From Bacteroidota bacterium (GTDB lineage Bacteria; Bacteroidota; Bacteroidia; Cytophagales; Cyclobacteriaceae), in the NCBI GenBank assembly GCA_022567155.1, contig JADFHN010000020.1, positions 1-56,254 on the forward strand: a stretch of 56,254 nucleotides of DNA, given 5' to 3'. The position numbers and the translations under genes are program-made. Below, in pieces: positions 44,329 through 52,724 of this stretch. How positions within the stretch are numbered: the first letter of the stretch is position 1; every line of letters starts with the position of its first letter. A model generated the notes under the pieces. It was not told the origin of the DNA, made no database searches, and saw only the letters and a program-made list of their open reading frames with translations.

Positions 44329-45061
44329 TTTTCTGAAATAATTCTTGCTGTTCATCTTCATCTTCATCTTCATCTTCATCTTCATGGTTGCATATCGCAT
44401 TGGAGGTCCGTATTCCGGTTCCGAGGCAAAGCGAGCAAGTACGGGTGATTTCCTTATGTCCCTCACATAATTCACATACAATGACGCCTTCTCCCTGGCA
44501 TTTGTCGCAGGTTTCGTAATGATTTTGATTAAATGCATCTAAGGTGATCAGCACACCTTTCCCGGTACATTTCGGGCACAAGGTGTTTCCTGTTCCCTTG
44601 CATTCAGGGCATTCAGTCACCTCCTCACCGGTTGTTTCACACCTTTCGCAGGAAATCAGCCTGTATCCGAAAGAGTTACATCGCTGGCAATCTTTAATTT
44701 TTTGAAATTCACCGTCAATCAGTTCCCTGAGGTGGATGGCCTCCTCATAAAAATCACCGCCATAGCCGGCAAGGTTTATATATTTTTCCACAAAGTTGCG
44801 GCTGTTTTGAAATTGCCTGATATAATAAAGTGTTTCGGCAAAATAGTACGACAGATTAGTCGGTAATACCATATTGGTGGCCAGCGCATTCCTGAAAGCG
44901 GCGTTAGCGGCATGATAATCGCCGTCGTTAAAATACGCTATTCCTTCATTATAATACTTCGAAACCTCCTGGTCATACTGTATTTGCTGGCTTTTTGCTG
45001 TAATGGAAATCAGGAGCAGAACACTCACACCGAAGGTTTTGATATGGTCGTTGAAGTACAA
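44309..45061 (-). CDS. Secreted protein with DnaJ-type cysteine-rich zinc-finger repeats
   Basis: 250 residues. N-terminal signal (FGVSVLLLISITAKSQ), a TPR-like helical region (about 30-110), then at least five C-x-x-C-x-G/x-x-G type modules (CQRCNSFGY, CERCETTGE, CPECKGTGN, CPKCTGKGV, CDKCQGEGV, CELCEGHKE, CSLCLGTGI) like the zinc-binding domain of DnaJ, but without a J domain. The acidic tail comes from a GAAGAT hexanucleotide repeat (44351-44386). The last residues (KKKVYRQ) are encoded by the 79-bp duplicated segment. A periplasmic redox or chaperone role is speculative. Confidence 0.7.
   Translation of the reverse strand: MYFNDHIKTFGVSVLLLISITAKSQQIQYDQEVSKYYNEGIAYFNDGDYHAANAAFRNALATNMVLPTNLSYYFAETLYYIRQFQNSRNFVEKYINLAGYGGDFYEEAIHLRELIDGEFQKIKDCQRCNSFGYRLISCERCETTGEEVTECPECKGTGNTLCPKCTGKGVLITLDAFNQNHYETCDKCQGEGVIVCELCEGHKEITRTCSLCLGTGIRTSNAICNHEDEDEDEDEDEQQELFQKKKVYRQ
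44351..44386. repeat. Hexanucleotide microsatellite
   Basis: About six in-frame cttcat units encoding alternating Asp-Glu near the end of the zinc-finger protein; unit changes would alter tail length without shifting frame. Confidence 0.85.
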
Positions 45062-45160
45062 AACTCAGTTTTTAAAGCAGATAATAAACCAAAACAGGGT
45101 CTGGCAAAGGCGCGTCAAGGCTCTAATTTACTATTTAAAATTTAAAGAACACCCTTGTAG

Positions 45161-46069
45161 TTAATTCAGTTCATACTGACTGTCAGAAAATCGCGGGGCA
45201 ATGATCAGTTCTTTTGTGCCTTGCGACCAGTCATAAAATCCGGTTCCTGATTTTATGCCTAAATGTCCTGCTTCAACCATATTGACCAGCAGCGGACAAG
45301 GCGCATATTTTGGATTGCCAAATCCGTCGTGAAGAACATGTAAAATCGAAAGGCAAACATCAAGACCAATAAAATCAGCTAATTGCAGCGGGCCCATCGG
45401 GTGCGCCATTCCCAGCTTCATTACGGTATCAATTTCATCCACACCGGCTACACCTTCAAACAATGTATAGATTGCTTCATTGATCATCGGCATCAGGATA
45501 CGGTTTGAAACAAATCCCGGGTAGTCATTCACTTCAACCGGTACTTTCCCGATTTCTTTTGATATATCCATAATAATCCGGGTTACCGTATCCGAGGTGC
45601 TGTATCCTCTGATGATCTCAACAAGTTTCATTACAGGCACGGGATTCATAAAGTGCATACCGATCACTTTTTCCGGTCTTTTTGTAACCGAAGCGATTTT
45701 AGTAATTGAAATGGATGAAGTATTCGATGCCAGGATAGTGGAAGGAGGGCATTTTTGGTCGAGTTGCCGGAAAATATCGAGTTTGAGCGCTAATTTTTCT
45801 GTGGCTGCTTCAATCACCAAATCAGCGTCTTTTACAGCATCGCCCATATCCGTAAACGTGCTGATGCTGGTAATGGTTCTCATCTTTGTTTCTTCATCTA
45901 TCTGCTCTTTTTTGATCTGCCGGTCCAGGTTTTTTGTAATGGTCGCGATGGCTTTCATCAGTACATCTTCTGAAACATCAATAAGGGCTACTTTGCGGCC
46001 ATTTTGGGCAAATATATGTGCGATGCCGTTACCCATAGTTCCTGAACCTATTACAGCTATTTTTTCCAT
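45161..46069 (-). CDS. 3-hydroxybutyryl-CoA dehydrogenase
   Basis: 302 residues from MEKIAVIGSGTMGNGIAHIF (start 46069; the frame extends further but homologues begin here). Rossmann G-x-G-x-x-G, the active-site region VIGMHFMNPVPVMKLVEII with its His, EVNDYPGFVSNRILMPM, and the C-terminal domain HPMGPLQLADFIGLDVCL. NAD(P)-dependent reduction/oxidation of 3-hydroxyacyl-CoA (Hbd/PaaH type). Stand-alone gene. Confidence 0.93.
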   Translation of the reverse strand: MEKIAVIGSGTMGNGIAHIFAQNGRKVALIDVSEDVLMKAIATITKNLDRQIKKEQIDEETKMRTITSISTFTDMGDAVKDADLVIEAATEKLALKLDIFRQLDQKCPPSTILASNTSSISITKIASVTKRPEKVIGMHFMNPVPVMKLVEIIRGYSTSDTVTRIIMDISKEIGKVPVEVNDYPGFVSNRILMPMINEAIYTLFEGVAGVDEIDTVMKLGMAHPMGPLQLADFIGLDVCLSILHVLHDGFGNPKYAPCPLLVNMVEAGHLGIKSGTGFYDWSQGTKELIIAPRFSDSQYELN

Positions 46070-46157
46070 GGATTTTGTCGTTTTTATAGATGCAGCAAAG
46101 ATAATAACAAAAGCAATGAGGGTATAAATTATATCCGGATTTTGAATTTTGTCCACT

Positions 46158-46239
46158 GTCATTCTGGCCGAAGGGAAGAATCTGTAAACTAATACCCAAT
46201 CATTACTAACAGATCCTTCGTTGCACTCAGGATGACGAC
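46158..46239. repeat. Intergenic 'gtcatcctgag' repeat, copy A
   Basis: Begins gtcattctggccgaag and ends ccttcgttgcactcaggatg, imperfectly inverted ends. Same element at 52439-52559, which has an extra core of about 39 bases inside. Confidence 0.75.
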
Positions 46240-46241
46240 TA

Positions 46242-46334
46242 CAACTGGTCTGAGCGTCCGCTCAGACCCTTTTCTGCTTTCCTGTTACCCTGGCGCGAAA
46301 GCCCGCCTGCCGGCAGGGCAGGTTACTTCTGTGC
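46242..46334. repeat. Tandem-type palindromic repeat, copy 1
   Basis: Contains the perfect palindrome gtctgagcgtccgctcagac and ends ggcaggttacttctgtgcc-like. About 93 bases; copy 2 at 46511-46606 is nearly identical. Confidence 0.8.
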
Positions 46335-46402
46335 CATTTTCGACCCTTTCCTACTTTTCACCCATTTTATGCCACCCACAGAGATGGTTGTTTTTCTTTA
46401 AA

Positions 46403-46440
46403 AAACTATATAGTTTTCTATATAGTTAACTATATAGTTT
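46403..46440. repeat. Triple aactatatagtt palindrome
   Basis: Three overlapping AT-only palindromes (ctatatagtt) in 38 bases. Could be an operator cluster or a replication slippage product; no adjacent regulator gene. Confidence 0.5.
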
Positions 46441-46510
46441 AATGGTTGCCGGAAAATTAAAAACTGGCCTATACACAGTCTTCTGGAAGCCGCTGGGGCA
46501 GTACCTTCTT

Positions 46511-46606
46511 CAACTGGTCTGAGCGTCCGCTCAGACCCTTTTCTGCTTTCCTGTTACACTGGCGCTGAAGCCCGTCTTGCCGCGGCAGGGCAAGTTACTT
46601 CCGTGC
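46511..46606. repeat. Tandem-type palindromic repeat, copy 2
   Basis: Repeats caactggtctgagcgtccgc through ggcaagttacttccgtgc. The intergenic stretch 46070-46755 holds only these repeats and the terminator. Confidence 0.8.
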
Positions 46607-46688
46607 AGTTCTGGCGGTATTGAATGACAGTACATACCTGAAGGAGCGATGTTAGGTAAGTTGTGCGATGAACTTATACTAATTTAAA

Positions 46689-46726
46689 TAAAAAAGAGAC
46701 TGTTTTTAAATGACAGCCTCTTTTTA
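46689..46726 (-). terminator. Hairpin terminator behind the beta-barrel gene
   Basis: taaaaaagagactg (46689-46702) pairs with cagcctctttttat (46713-46726) with a short loop and a U-rich run in the minus-strand transcript, 30 bases after the stop at 46756. Confidence 0.65.
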
Positions 46727-46755
46727 TCAAATTCTATATAATCTATACATGCATT

Positions 46756-47475
46756 TTACTCGCCGAAGTAATAGGACACTCCCACAGAAATAGATCTATT
46801 ATTTGTTTTATAATCAGCAGGATTAAAATTGGGATCATCGGTTTCTTCAGGTGTTAAATTGGACAACCCAAGACCAAACTCTGCATTTATTTTAAGAATA
46901 TCTGAAATCATATAGCCAACGCCTATGTCCCAGCCAAAATCCAGACCTTTAATGGGAATTTCATTATCCTTAAGATCATTCGGTCCAACTTTACTTATGA
47001 ACTTATACTTCTCCTCTCCTTTATTTTGATCCGGGCCTCCATCGTTTATGACATAATCGAATTTCCTTTTACCAAAAAGAGCTGTCCCAAAGTAAGGGCC
47101 GGTTGATAATTGTATTTTGTTAATATTATAAGTAATATGAACAGGGAGTACTAGATATGTGATAGTGCTTCTATCAAATCCGGATACTGTTGCACCTGCC
47201 CCGATTTCATCTTCATGATTATAATTGAATCCTTTTGTGAATAGCATCAGCCCAGATTCAATATTGAACATCTCAGTTAAAGGGTAGCTTACTACTGCTC
47301 CCAAGTGAAACCCTGGTTTTAATTGTGTGTCTGGTTCATCTGCTTGCTTACTGAATTTGAATGAAAAATTGGTAAAGTTTAAGCCTCCTTTAACTCCATA
47401 ACTCAGCTGTGCCTTTACCTGAGTAGCACAAATCATGATAAACAGTATCAGTGATAATTTTATGAATTTTTCCAT
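46756..47475 (-). CDS. PorT-family outer membrane beta-barrel protein
   Basis: 239 residues; signal peptide ending VKAQ, then LSYGVKGGLNFTNFSFKF, the characteristic start of PorT-like barrels in Bacteroidota. Later strands LKPGFHLGAVVSYPLTEMF, YLVLPVHITYNINKIQLSTG and a final SISVGVSYYF. Upstream lies a paralogous lipoprotein gene on the same strand, 54 bases away; the two may be one unit. Confidence 0.82.
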   Translation of the reverse strand: MEKFIKLSLILFIMICATQVKAQLSYGVKGGLNFTNFSFKFSKQADEPDTQLKPGFHLGAVVSYPLTEMFNIESGLMLFTKGFNYNHEDEIGAGATVSGFDRSTITYLVLPVHITYNINKIQLSTGPYFGTALFGKRKFDYVINDGGPDQNKGEEKYKFISKVGPNDLKDNEIPIKGLDFGWDIGVGYMISDILKINAEFGLGLSNLTPEETDDPNFNPADYKTNNRSISVGVSYYFGE

Positions 47476-47529
47476 TTTAAATTAATTTTATTTTTTGAAA
47501 TGCTTTTTTTCTTCACAAGAAGATTTTTT

Positions 47530-48192
47530 TTAATTACAAGATATACTTGTATCGTCCGTTGTGGCGTTCAATATCGCCTCCTCTACTTTATCATACAATG
47601 CTGCATTGGATGATTCACTCAATACTATCGTCCCTGAACTTAGAGCAGCCTCTTCAAGCTCACTTTGAGTAATATTGGCAAACCAAAGGATTGGATTTAA
47701 ATTTAAAGTACATAATGTATTAGACCCTGGTGCAATGGTTAAACTGGCTAATGTGGTTTCAAAAACTTCTCCTGAATCAAAAATAAATTTAATTGGAAAA
47801 GTAGATGCATCAGAATGTGTGAAGATGCCTTCCAATATTATATTAGCATCCACACCATTGTCCCACAACTCTATACCCATAGATATTTTGGAATATTTTC
47901 CAGGAGAAATTTCTATAACTGGTATTGCTGGATTTGCTACGCCTGTAGCCACATCAATAGTTGTTACTACGGAGTGAGTAACAGAAGTAGGAAGGGTGCT
48001 TCCTTCTAATGTTCCATCCCAAACAATTTCCGTTAATACTATTTCACCAGTTGAAAAATTCAAAAAACTCGATGAATTCCCGGTAAACCCCACATTGAAA
48101 CTGAAGGTTGCTGTTGTTGGAACCGGGTCATCATTCTTACATGAAGTTATAACTGCAATTCCAAATACTAAACTTAAAATTAACTTTTTCAT
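47530..48192 (-). CDS. Lipoprotein of a locus-specific paralogous family, member 1
   Basis: 220 residues; lipobox ITSC. Shares with the genes at 49080 and 49832 the sequence plan: acidic start after Cys, a strand FSTGEIVLTEIVWDG, ISPGKYSKISMGIEL, FDSGEVFETTLASL, NPILWFANITQSELEEA and a final LYDKVEEAI. DUF4382-like beta-sandwich is possible but not certain. Divergent from the sigma-factor gene across 246 bases. Confidence 0.6.
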   Translation of the reverse strand: MKKLILSLVFGIAVITSCKNDDPVPTTATFSFNVGFTGNSSSFLNFSTGEIVLTEIVWDGTLEGSTLPTSVTHSVVTTIDVATGVANPAIPVIEISPGKYSKISMGIELWDNGVDANIILEGIFTHSDASTFPIKFIFDSGEVFETTLASLTIAPGSNTLCTLNLNPILWFANITQSELEEAALSSGTIVLSESSNAALYDKVEEAILNATTDDTSISCN

Positions 48193-48438
48193 TTTTTGTT
48201 CTTACAAGTTAGATTAGATTAATGTTTTGCATAATAGATGAATTTCATCTTGAAAAGGTTGGAAACCGTCTAAGATATATTTAGCATTGAAAATACGTTC
48301 ATCTTTTTGGCTAGTATCGTGTCAATCCGGTAAAGGCATCTATTAAAAACTTATGTATTACTTTCATTTTTTTGTAATGGTTAGGATGGGTTACCATTTT
48401 TAGTTTGCAATCATTTAATCATTATAATACTAAACATT

Positions 48439-48975
48439 TTGAACAGTAAAGAGGCCAAACTGATAGCAGGCTGTAAGGATAATGACAGACTCTCACAAGA
48501 GCAACTGTACAGAAAATATGCAGATAAGATGTACAACGTCTGTCTTATCTATGCAGATGATGAAGATGATGCTTGCGATATATTGCAGGACGGCTTCCTT
48601 AAGGTTTTTATGCATATTGCGAAATTTAAAAGTGAAGGATCCTTCGAGGGGTGGTTAAGGAAAATTATGGTGAATACTGCGCTGGAATATTTCCGGAAAA
48701 AGAAACGTGAAAAAGAAAACTATTCCTTCTACCAGAAACATATTGAAATAAAGGTTGAAAATATACTGGAAACCCTGCATGTAAAATCCTTGATCAGCCT
48801 TGTTAATGACCTCCCGTCAAAAGCTCAATTGGTATTAAAATTATATGCCATTGAAGGTTATAGTCATAAAGAAATTGCTCATCAGTTGGATATTGCTGAG
48901 GGCACTTCTAAATCCCAACTGAACCGGGCACGAATGCTTTTGAAAGAATCCCTAAACAGCTTAGAACGTCACTAA
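48439..48975 (+). CDS. ECF-type RNA polymerase sigma factor
   Basis: 178 residues, TTG start. Region 2: LYRKYADKMYNVCLIYADDE, DACDILQDGFLKVF and the FEGWLRKIMVNTALEYFRKK segment; region 4: LPSKAQLVLKLYAIEGYSHK, EIAHQLDIAEGTSKSQLNRA. Directs transcription of a surface/envelope regulon. Followed by two lipoprotein genes and a membrane protein on the same strand, and divergent from another paralogous lipoprotein. Confidence 0.9.
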   Translation: MNSKEAKLIAGCKDNDRLSQEQLYRKYADKMYNVCLIYADDEDDACDILQDGFLKVFMHIAKFKSEGSFEGWLRKIMVNTALEYFRKKKREKENYSFYQKHIEIKVENILETLHVKSLISLVNDLPSKAQLVLKLYAIEGYSHKEIAHQLDIAEGTSKSQLNRARMLLKESLNSLERH

Positions 48976-49079
48976 GAACTTCATCGAAGTAAAATCATTT
49001 TTTTACTGACCTTTCCAACCTTTTTGACGCCAGCAACATCTTGGTATTACAAAATACAAAAAACAAATCTTAAAAAATT

Positions 49080-49751
49080 ATGAAAAAATTAACTTATTTA
49101 TATCTAATGGTGGGGGTGATTTCTATTATGGGATGCAGTGATGATCCGGCGCCAAACGCACAAGTATCTTATCAATTTGACTTTGTCAAAACTCAGGGTC
49201 CTATAGATAGCAGGGTAAAGGCCAATACAATTGAGTTTTCATCAGGCTTTATCACAGTTCGGGAAATTGTTTTTGACGGTGAATCAGCTACCGGGTCGGT
49301 TTCCATTACCCATGAACAAGTATCTGTAATTGATTTTGCAACTGGAGTTTCTACTCCGGATTTGGGGACTGTATTAATTCCAGCAGGTGTTTACACTAGT
49401 GTGAATTTAGGTATAGAACTACAGGATGAAGCCGATGATCCTACAGTCTTGTTGATAGGTACATACATTGACGGCAACGATGTTTCTGTTCCAATTAGAT
49501 TTGAGTTCAATTCGGGCGAGGTATTCGAAGCAAACGCAGAGGGACCTATAACATTAGTTGGTGATCAAACAGCTTTGGCCAAAATTACATACGCTCCTGC
49601 AACCTGGTTTAGTGCGGTAACTCCTGGCATGCTTGATAACGCTACAAGAGATAGTTCTGGTACTATTGTTATTAGTGAAACTTCCAATGCAAATATCTTT
49701 ACCCTGGTTGCTGATGGTCTTGACAACGCAACGGAAGCGGTATTTCAATAA
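49080..49751 (+). CDS. Lipoprotein of the locus-specific paralogous family, member 2
   Basis: 223 residues; lipobox IMGC. Closest to member 1: FSSGFITVREIVFDGESATG, VIDFATGVSTPD, IPAGVYTSVNLGIELQDEAD, FNSGEVFEANAEGP, APATWFSAVTPGMLDNA. The family name is not known to me. Lies 104 bases behind the sigma-factor gene. Confidence 0.6.
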   Translation: MKKLTYLYLMVGVISIMGCSDDPAPNAQVSYQFDFVKTQGPIDSRVKANTIEFSSGFITVREIVFDGESATGSVSITHEQVSVIDFATGVSTPDLGTVLIPAGVYTSVNLGIELQDEADDPTVLLIGTYIDGNDVSVPIRFEFNSGEVFEANAEGPITLVGDQTALAKITYAPATWFSAVTPGMLDNATRDSSGTIVISETSNANIFTLVADGLDNATEAVFQ

Positions 49752-49831
49752 CAGAAATAGTAAAAACCCCAAAAATCTATTTTTTTAATGAAAGCCTTTT
49801 TTAGTTTCTAATAAATTTTTCCAGATATGAC

Positions 49832-50524
49832 ATGACTAACTTAAGAAAGTGCCTGGTGGTTTTCTTGTTGTTAGCAATTACGGAATGTATCGATGATGAA
49901 GATGTCTTTAAAATTCCTGTTGATCTTTTATTTCGATTAGATATTAACAGGCAGCCTGGCATTAATGGGAGATTATCATTTACTGGTGGTTATCTTGTTT
50001 TTGCTTCCCTTGAATTTGAGGGTTCTCGTTTGCAAGGGGATGATGTATATTTTGAGAGCCTATTTGAGGATGGATTGTCCATTATGTTCGATCAGGATAA
50101 GGTCATTGATGAATTCCGATTTCAAATTCCACAGAGTACCTATGACAGAATTACCATTTCTTTTGACACTTTTGACGACACAGGGTTAAGCAGCCTGGTA
50201 GTGTCGGGCAATTACATAGCCAATAGTGATACCACTTATCCGATTCAGTTCGAACTTTCATCATCTGAACACTTTGAAAGTGTGGCTGAAGATATTTCAG
50301 GAAACCCTACGATTTTAATAGACAAAGATGTCTCAACCCATGTGAATATTCAGCTTGATCCTGTTTCCTGGTTTGAGATTCTGCCTTCAGGTTCTTTGGA
50401 TGACGCTGAATTAATTAATCTGGAAGGAACATTAACTATTCTTTTAAATGAAGAAATAAATTCAGATTTATATGATATGGTAGTTGATAGAATTGATGGA
50501 GCAATAAAAATTGTTTTTGAATAA
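49832..50524 (+). CDS. Lipoprotein of the locus-specific paralogous family, member 3 (diverged)
   Basis: 230 residues; lipobox AITEC. Same plan as members 1 and 2 but more diverged: SFTGGYLVFASLEFEGSRLQ, IPQSTYDRITISFDTFDDTG, LSSSEHFESVAEDI, DPVSWFEILPSGSLDDAELI. 15 bases before the next gene, so probably co-transcribed with it. Confidence 0.55.
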   Translation: MTNLRKCLVVFLLLAITECIDDEDVFKIPVDLLFRLDINRQPGINGRLSFTGGYLVFASLEFEGSRLQGDDVYFESLFEDGLSIMFDQDKVIDEFRFQIPQSTYDRITISFDTFDDTGLSSLVVSGNYIANSDTTYPIQFELSSSEHFESVAEDISGNPTILIDKDVSTHVNIQLDPVSWFEILPSGSLDDAELINLEGTLTILLNEEINSDLYDMVVDRIDGAIKIVFE

Positions 50525-50539
50525 AGGAATTATCAGGTA

Positions 50540-51964
50540 ATGGCAAATCGCAAGAAGCTAGATGAAGAAATAAAAAAGAGCTTTGAGCAGATAAACTCGA
50601 AACCCCCGGCGGGATTGTGGGATAAATTATCAGAATCCTTGCCTAAGAAAAATATTGACTTATCTACATTGGATCAAAGCCTTTACAATAAAATAAAAGA
50701 GAGTTATGCCAGTATTAAAGAAAGTGCACCGGTATACATATGGGATAATATAAACAAGTCATTGAATATAGAGAGAGCATGGAAAAGCATTTCCACTGAA
50801 CTTGATAAAAAACAAATGATACTGAAATATGGAAAATGGGCTGCTTCTTTACTTTTTTTACTACTTTCTCTGGCTGTGTACCTTTCAATTGATTTCATAG
50901 CAGGACGAAACGAGACCTTATCACAGATCGATGAAAACATAAACACTATTTCGGATACATTGACATATGCTACAAAAAAAGATGGAAACTTACAGTTTAC
51001 TCCTGCTGGTGACAACTTGACCTCTCAAAAGAACGAAGTTTCTGAAACGACATCACTACCCTTAGCAGGCATTAACGGGAAAAAGTTATTCCCTGATCTC
51101 AAAAATCGAACTACGAGAAATAAAGCGAATAGCAATTCTGAATATATAACTGGTGGATTAGATAGCCCGGGACTCGTAAATACTAAAGAAGAAACATTGA
51201 ATAAAACAGCCATCCATTTCGAAAGAAGTAATGAATTAAAATTCCTGAGGGGTATGAATATAGAAAAGTCATTAGTCACGGATTTACCTGGTCCGATAAC
51301 ACTACAACTAGTTGAATTTCCGGAAACCCCTATCACCTTATTTGAAAACGATTTAGGGTGGAGAGCAAAGGTTGGAATTGGCCTTTTCTACGCTTATGAT
51401 AATACCTGGTTCTTAAATCATGAAACCAAGAGAAGTCTTGAGAAAGGGAGTCTTTCAACAACAGAACAAACATTTGTGAGCAATTATGGTATTGTAATAC
51501 AATTCAGTATTAATCCACAGAGTGCCATATCATTAGATTTTCAAAGTAGTAGCAAAGCAGAACAAAATTATTATTCCTTCAAAAGAGGTCATTACATTGA
51601 CGAAGCAATACATTTAAACTACACCAAATTAGCATTTCTTTATCATCGCAGTTTGTTCGTAAACCCCATGACATCTCAAAGGTGGGTAGTTGCCGGAGGA
51701 TTCTATGTTGCATCCCTTAACCATTCTCATAGCCACCGTAATGGTGCGGAAGAATCATTACCTTATTACGCTAGTGATTTGGGTCTTAAATTGGCGGTAG
51801 GTCAAGAGCGCAAAATAGGCAGATTTAGCGTTGGTTATGGCATTAAAACAGAAAGAGGCTTAAAAAATATTTATATTGGAACCGCTAAAATACCTTCTGA
51901 TTTCAATAGGACCTACAATTTTAGTTTAGGAGTGTATGTTAATGCTCGGTACACCCTTAAATAA
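50540..51964 (+). CDS. Putative anti-sigma-type protein: cytoplasmic repeats, one membrane helix, barrel-like C-terminus
   Basis: 474 residues. Residues 1-90 contain three short helical repeats of the form P-x-x-(L/I)-W-(D/N)-x-(L/I)-x-x-S-L (KPPAGLWDKLSESL, APVYIWDNINKSL). One membrane segment follows at about 97-117 (WAASLLFLLLSLAVYLSID), then a low-complexity linker (120-270) and a strand-rich domain (LGWRAKVGIGLFYAYDNTWF to FNRTYNFSLGVYVNARYTL) that resembles an outer-membrane beta-barrel. N-terminus in, C-terminus in the periplasm or outer membrane. Position behind an ECF sigma gene suggests a regulator of that sigma factor, but no anti-sigma domain is recognised. Confidence 0.6.
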   Translation: MANRKKLDEEIKKSFEQINSKPPAGLWDKLSESLPKKNIDLSTLDQSLYNKIKESYASIKESAPVYIWDNINKSLNIERAWKSISTELDKKQMILKYGKWAASLLFLLLSLAVYLSIDFIAGRNETLSQIDENINTISDTLTYATKKDGNLQFTPAGDNLTSQKNEVSETTSLPLAGINGKKLFPDLKNRTTRNKANSNSEYITGGLDSPGLVNTKEETLNKTAIHFERSNELKFLRGMNIEKSLVTDLPGPITLQLVEFPETPITLFENDLGWRAKVGIGLFYAYDNTWFLNHETKRSLEKGSLSTTEQTFVSNYGIVIQFSINPQSAISLDFQSSSKAEQNYYSFKRGHYIDEAIHLNYTKLAFLYHRSLFVNPMTSQRWVVAGGFYVASLNHSHSHRNGAEESLPYYASDLGLKLAVGQERKIGRFSVGYGIKTERGLKNIYIGTAKIPSDFNRTYNFSLGVYVNARYTLK

Positions 51965-52113
51965 TCTAATGCAGCCTCTTGATCTTCTCTAAGAAAATCA
52001 AACTTATGACTCTAACCAGATACTTACTTGAATTTTTCTGACATGCTAGTAACGAACTACTGTCATGTCAATCATAAATTTTCTGGTAAATATGTTATCT
52101 TTTTAGCAAAAAT

Positions 52114-52229
52114 GCCATAAAGAAATACAAAGTAACCCTAATCCAACAAGAAGTTTCACAATTTAAAGCCATAACCCAAAAAGGCAAAAAGAATGCAAGG
52201 GTAATCAAAAATGCGTTGATATTACTCCT
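52114..52229 (+). pseudogene. N-terminal relic of an IS630-type transposase
   Basis: Frame AIKKYKVTLIQQEVSQFKAI then TQKGKKNARVIKNALILLL resembles the conserved helix-turn-helix start of IS630 transposases. It is cut at 52227 by an 89-base element. No catalytic domain remains. Confidence 0.5.
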
Positions 52230-52315
52230 GTTTTCAGTTTTGGGGTACCTGTTTTGGGTAAATATCGCTCAAATTTTAGCTTTTAGCCTGCTTTTATAAA
52301 TGAGCGGAAAACAGG
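52227..52315. repeat. Small element with inverted ends
   Basis: cctgttttc at 52227 and gaaaacagg ending at 52315. Its left 24 bases (cctgttttcagttttggggt plus acct) recur, with two changes, at 43155-43178, right after the 79-bp repeat. Confidence 0.45.
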
Positions 52316-52438
52316 AAGAAATATAAACCACCTTGGTCTTGAATTTGATAAACGGATCATAATTATTTAGGTGTAGATGCACTTGTCCGCCTCGGGAGGA
52401 AACTATACATGGTTGAGAAGAATCTGTATTTATTCATC

Positions 52439-52559
52439 GTCATTCTGACCGAAGGGCCTGCCTGCCAGCGATGGCCCCTGGCAACGGCGAGTAGGAAAAA
52501 TCTGTAAATTAACACCCAGTCATTACTAACAGATCCTTCGTTGCACTCAGGATGACGAC
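52439..52559. repeat. Intergenic 'gtcatcctgag' repeat, copy B with inserted core
   Basis: As copy A at 46158-46239 but with about 39 extra bases (cctgcctgccagcgatggcc and onward to gcgagtagg) after ccgaaggg. The rest of 51965-52724 shows no gene; gaatgatagtacatacttca at 52674 also recurs near 46620. Confidence 0.7.
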
Positions 52560-52724
52560 TGTGGCGAAGAGGATAATTTAATTGAAAGATGCCTGATAAC
52601 TGACCATTTTAAGTCACTTTGTCCGTATTTGTCAGTTTACCATGGGATGCATTTCATATAAAGGGATATGTATTGAATGATAGTACATACTTCAGGGAGC
52701 GATGTTGCGTCGATGAAACGCCGT

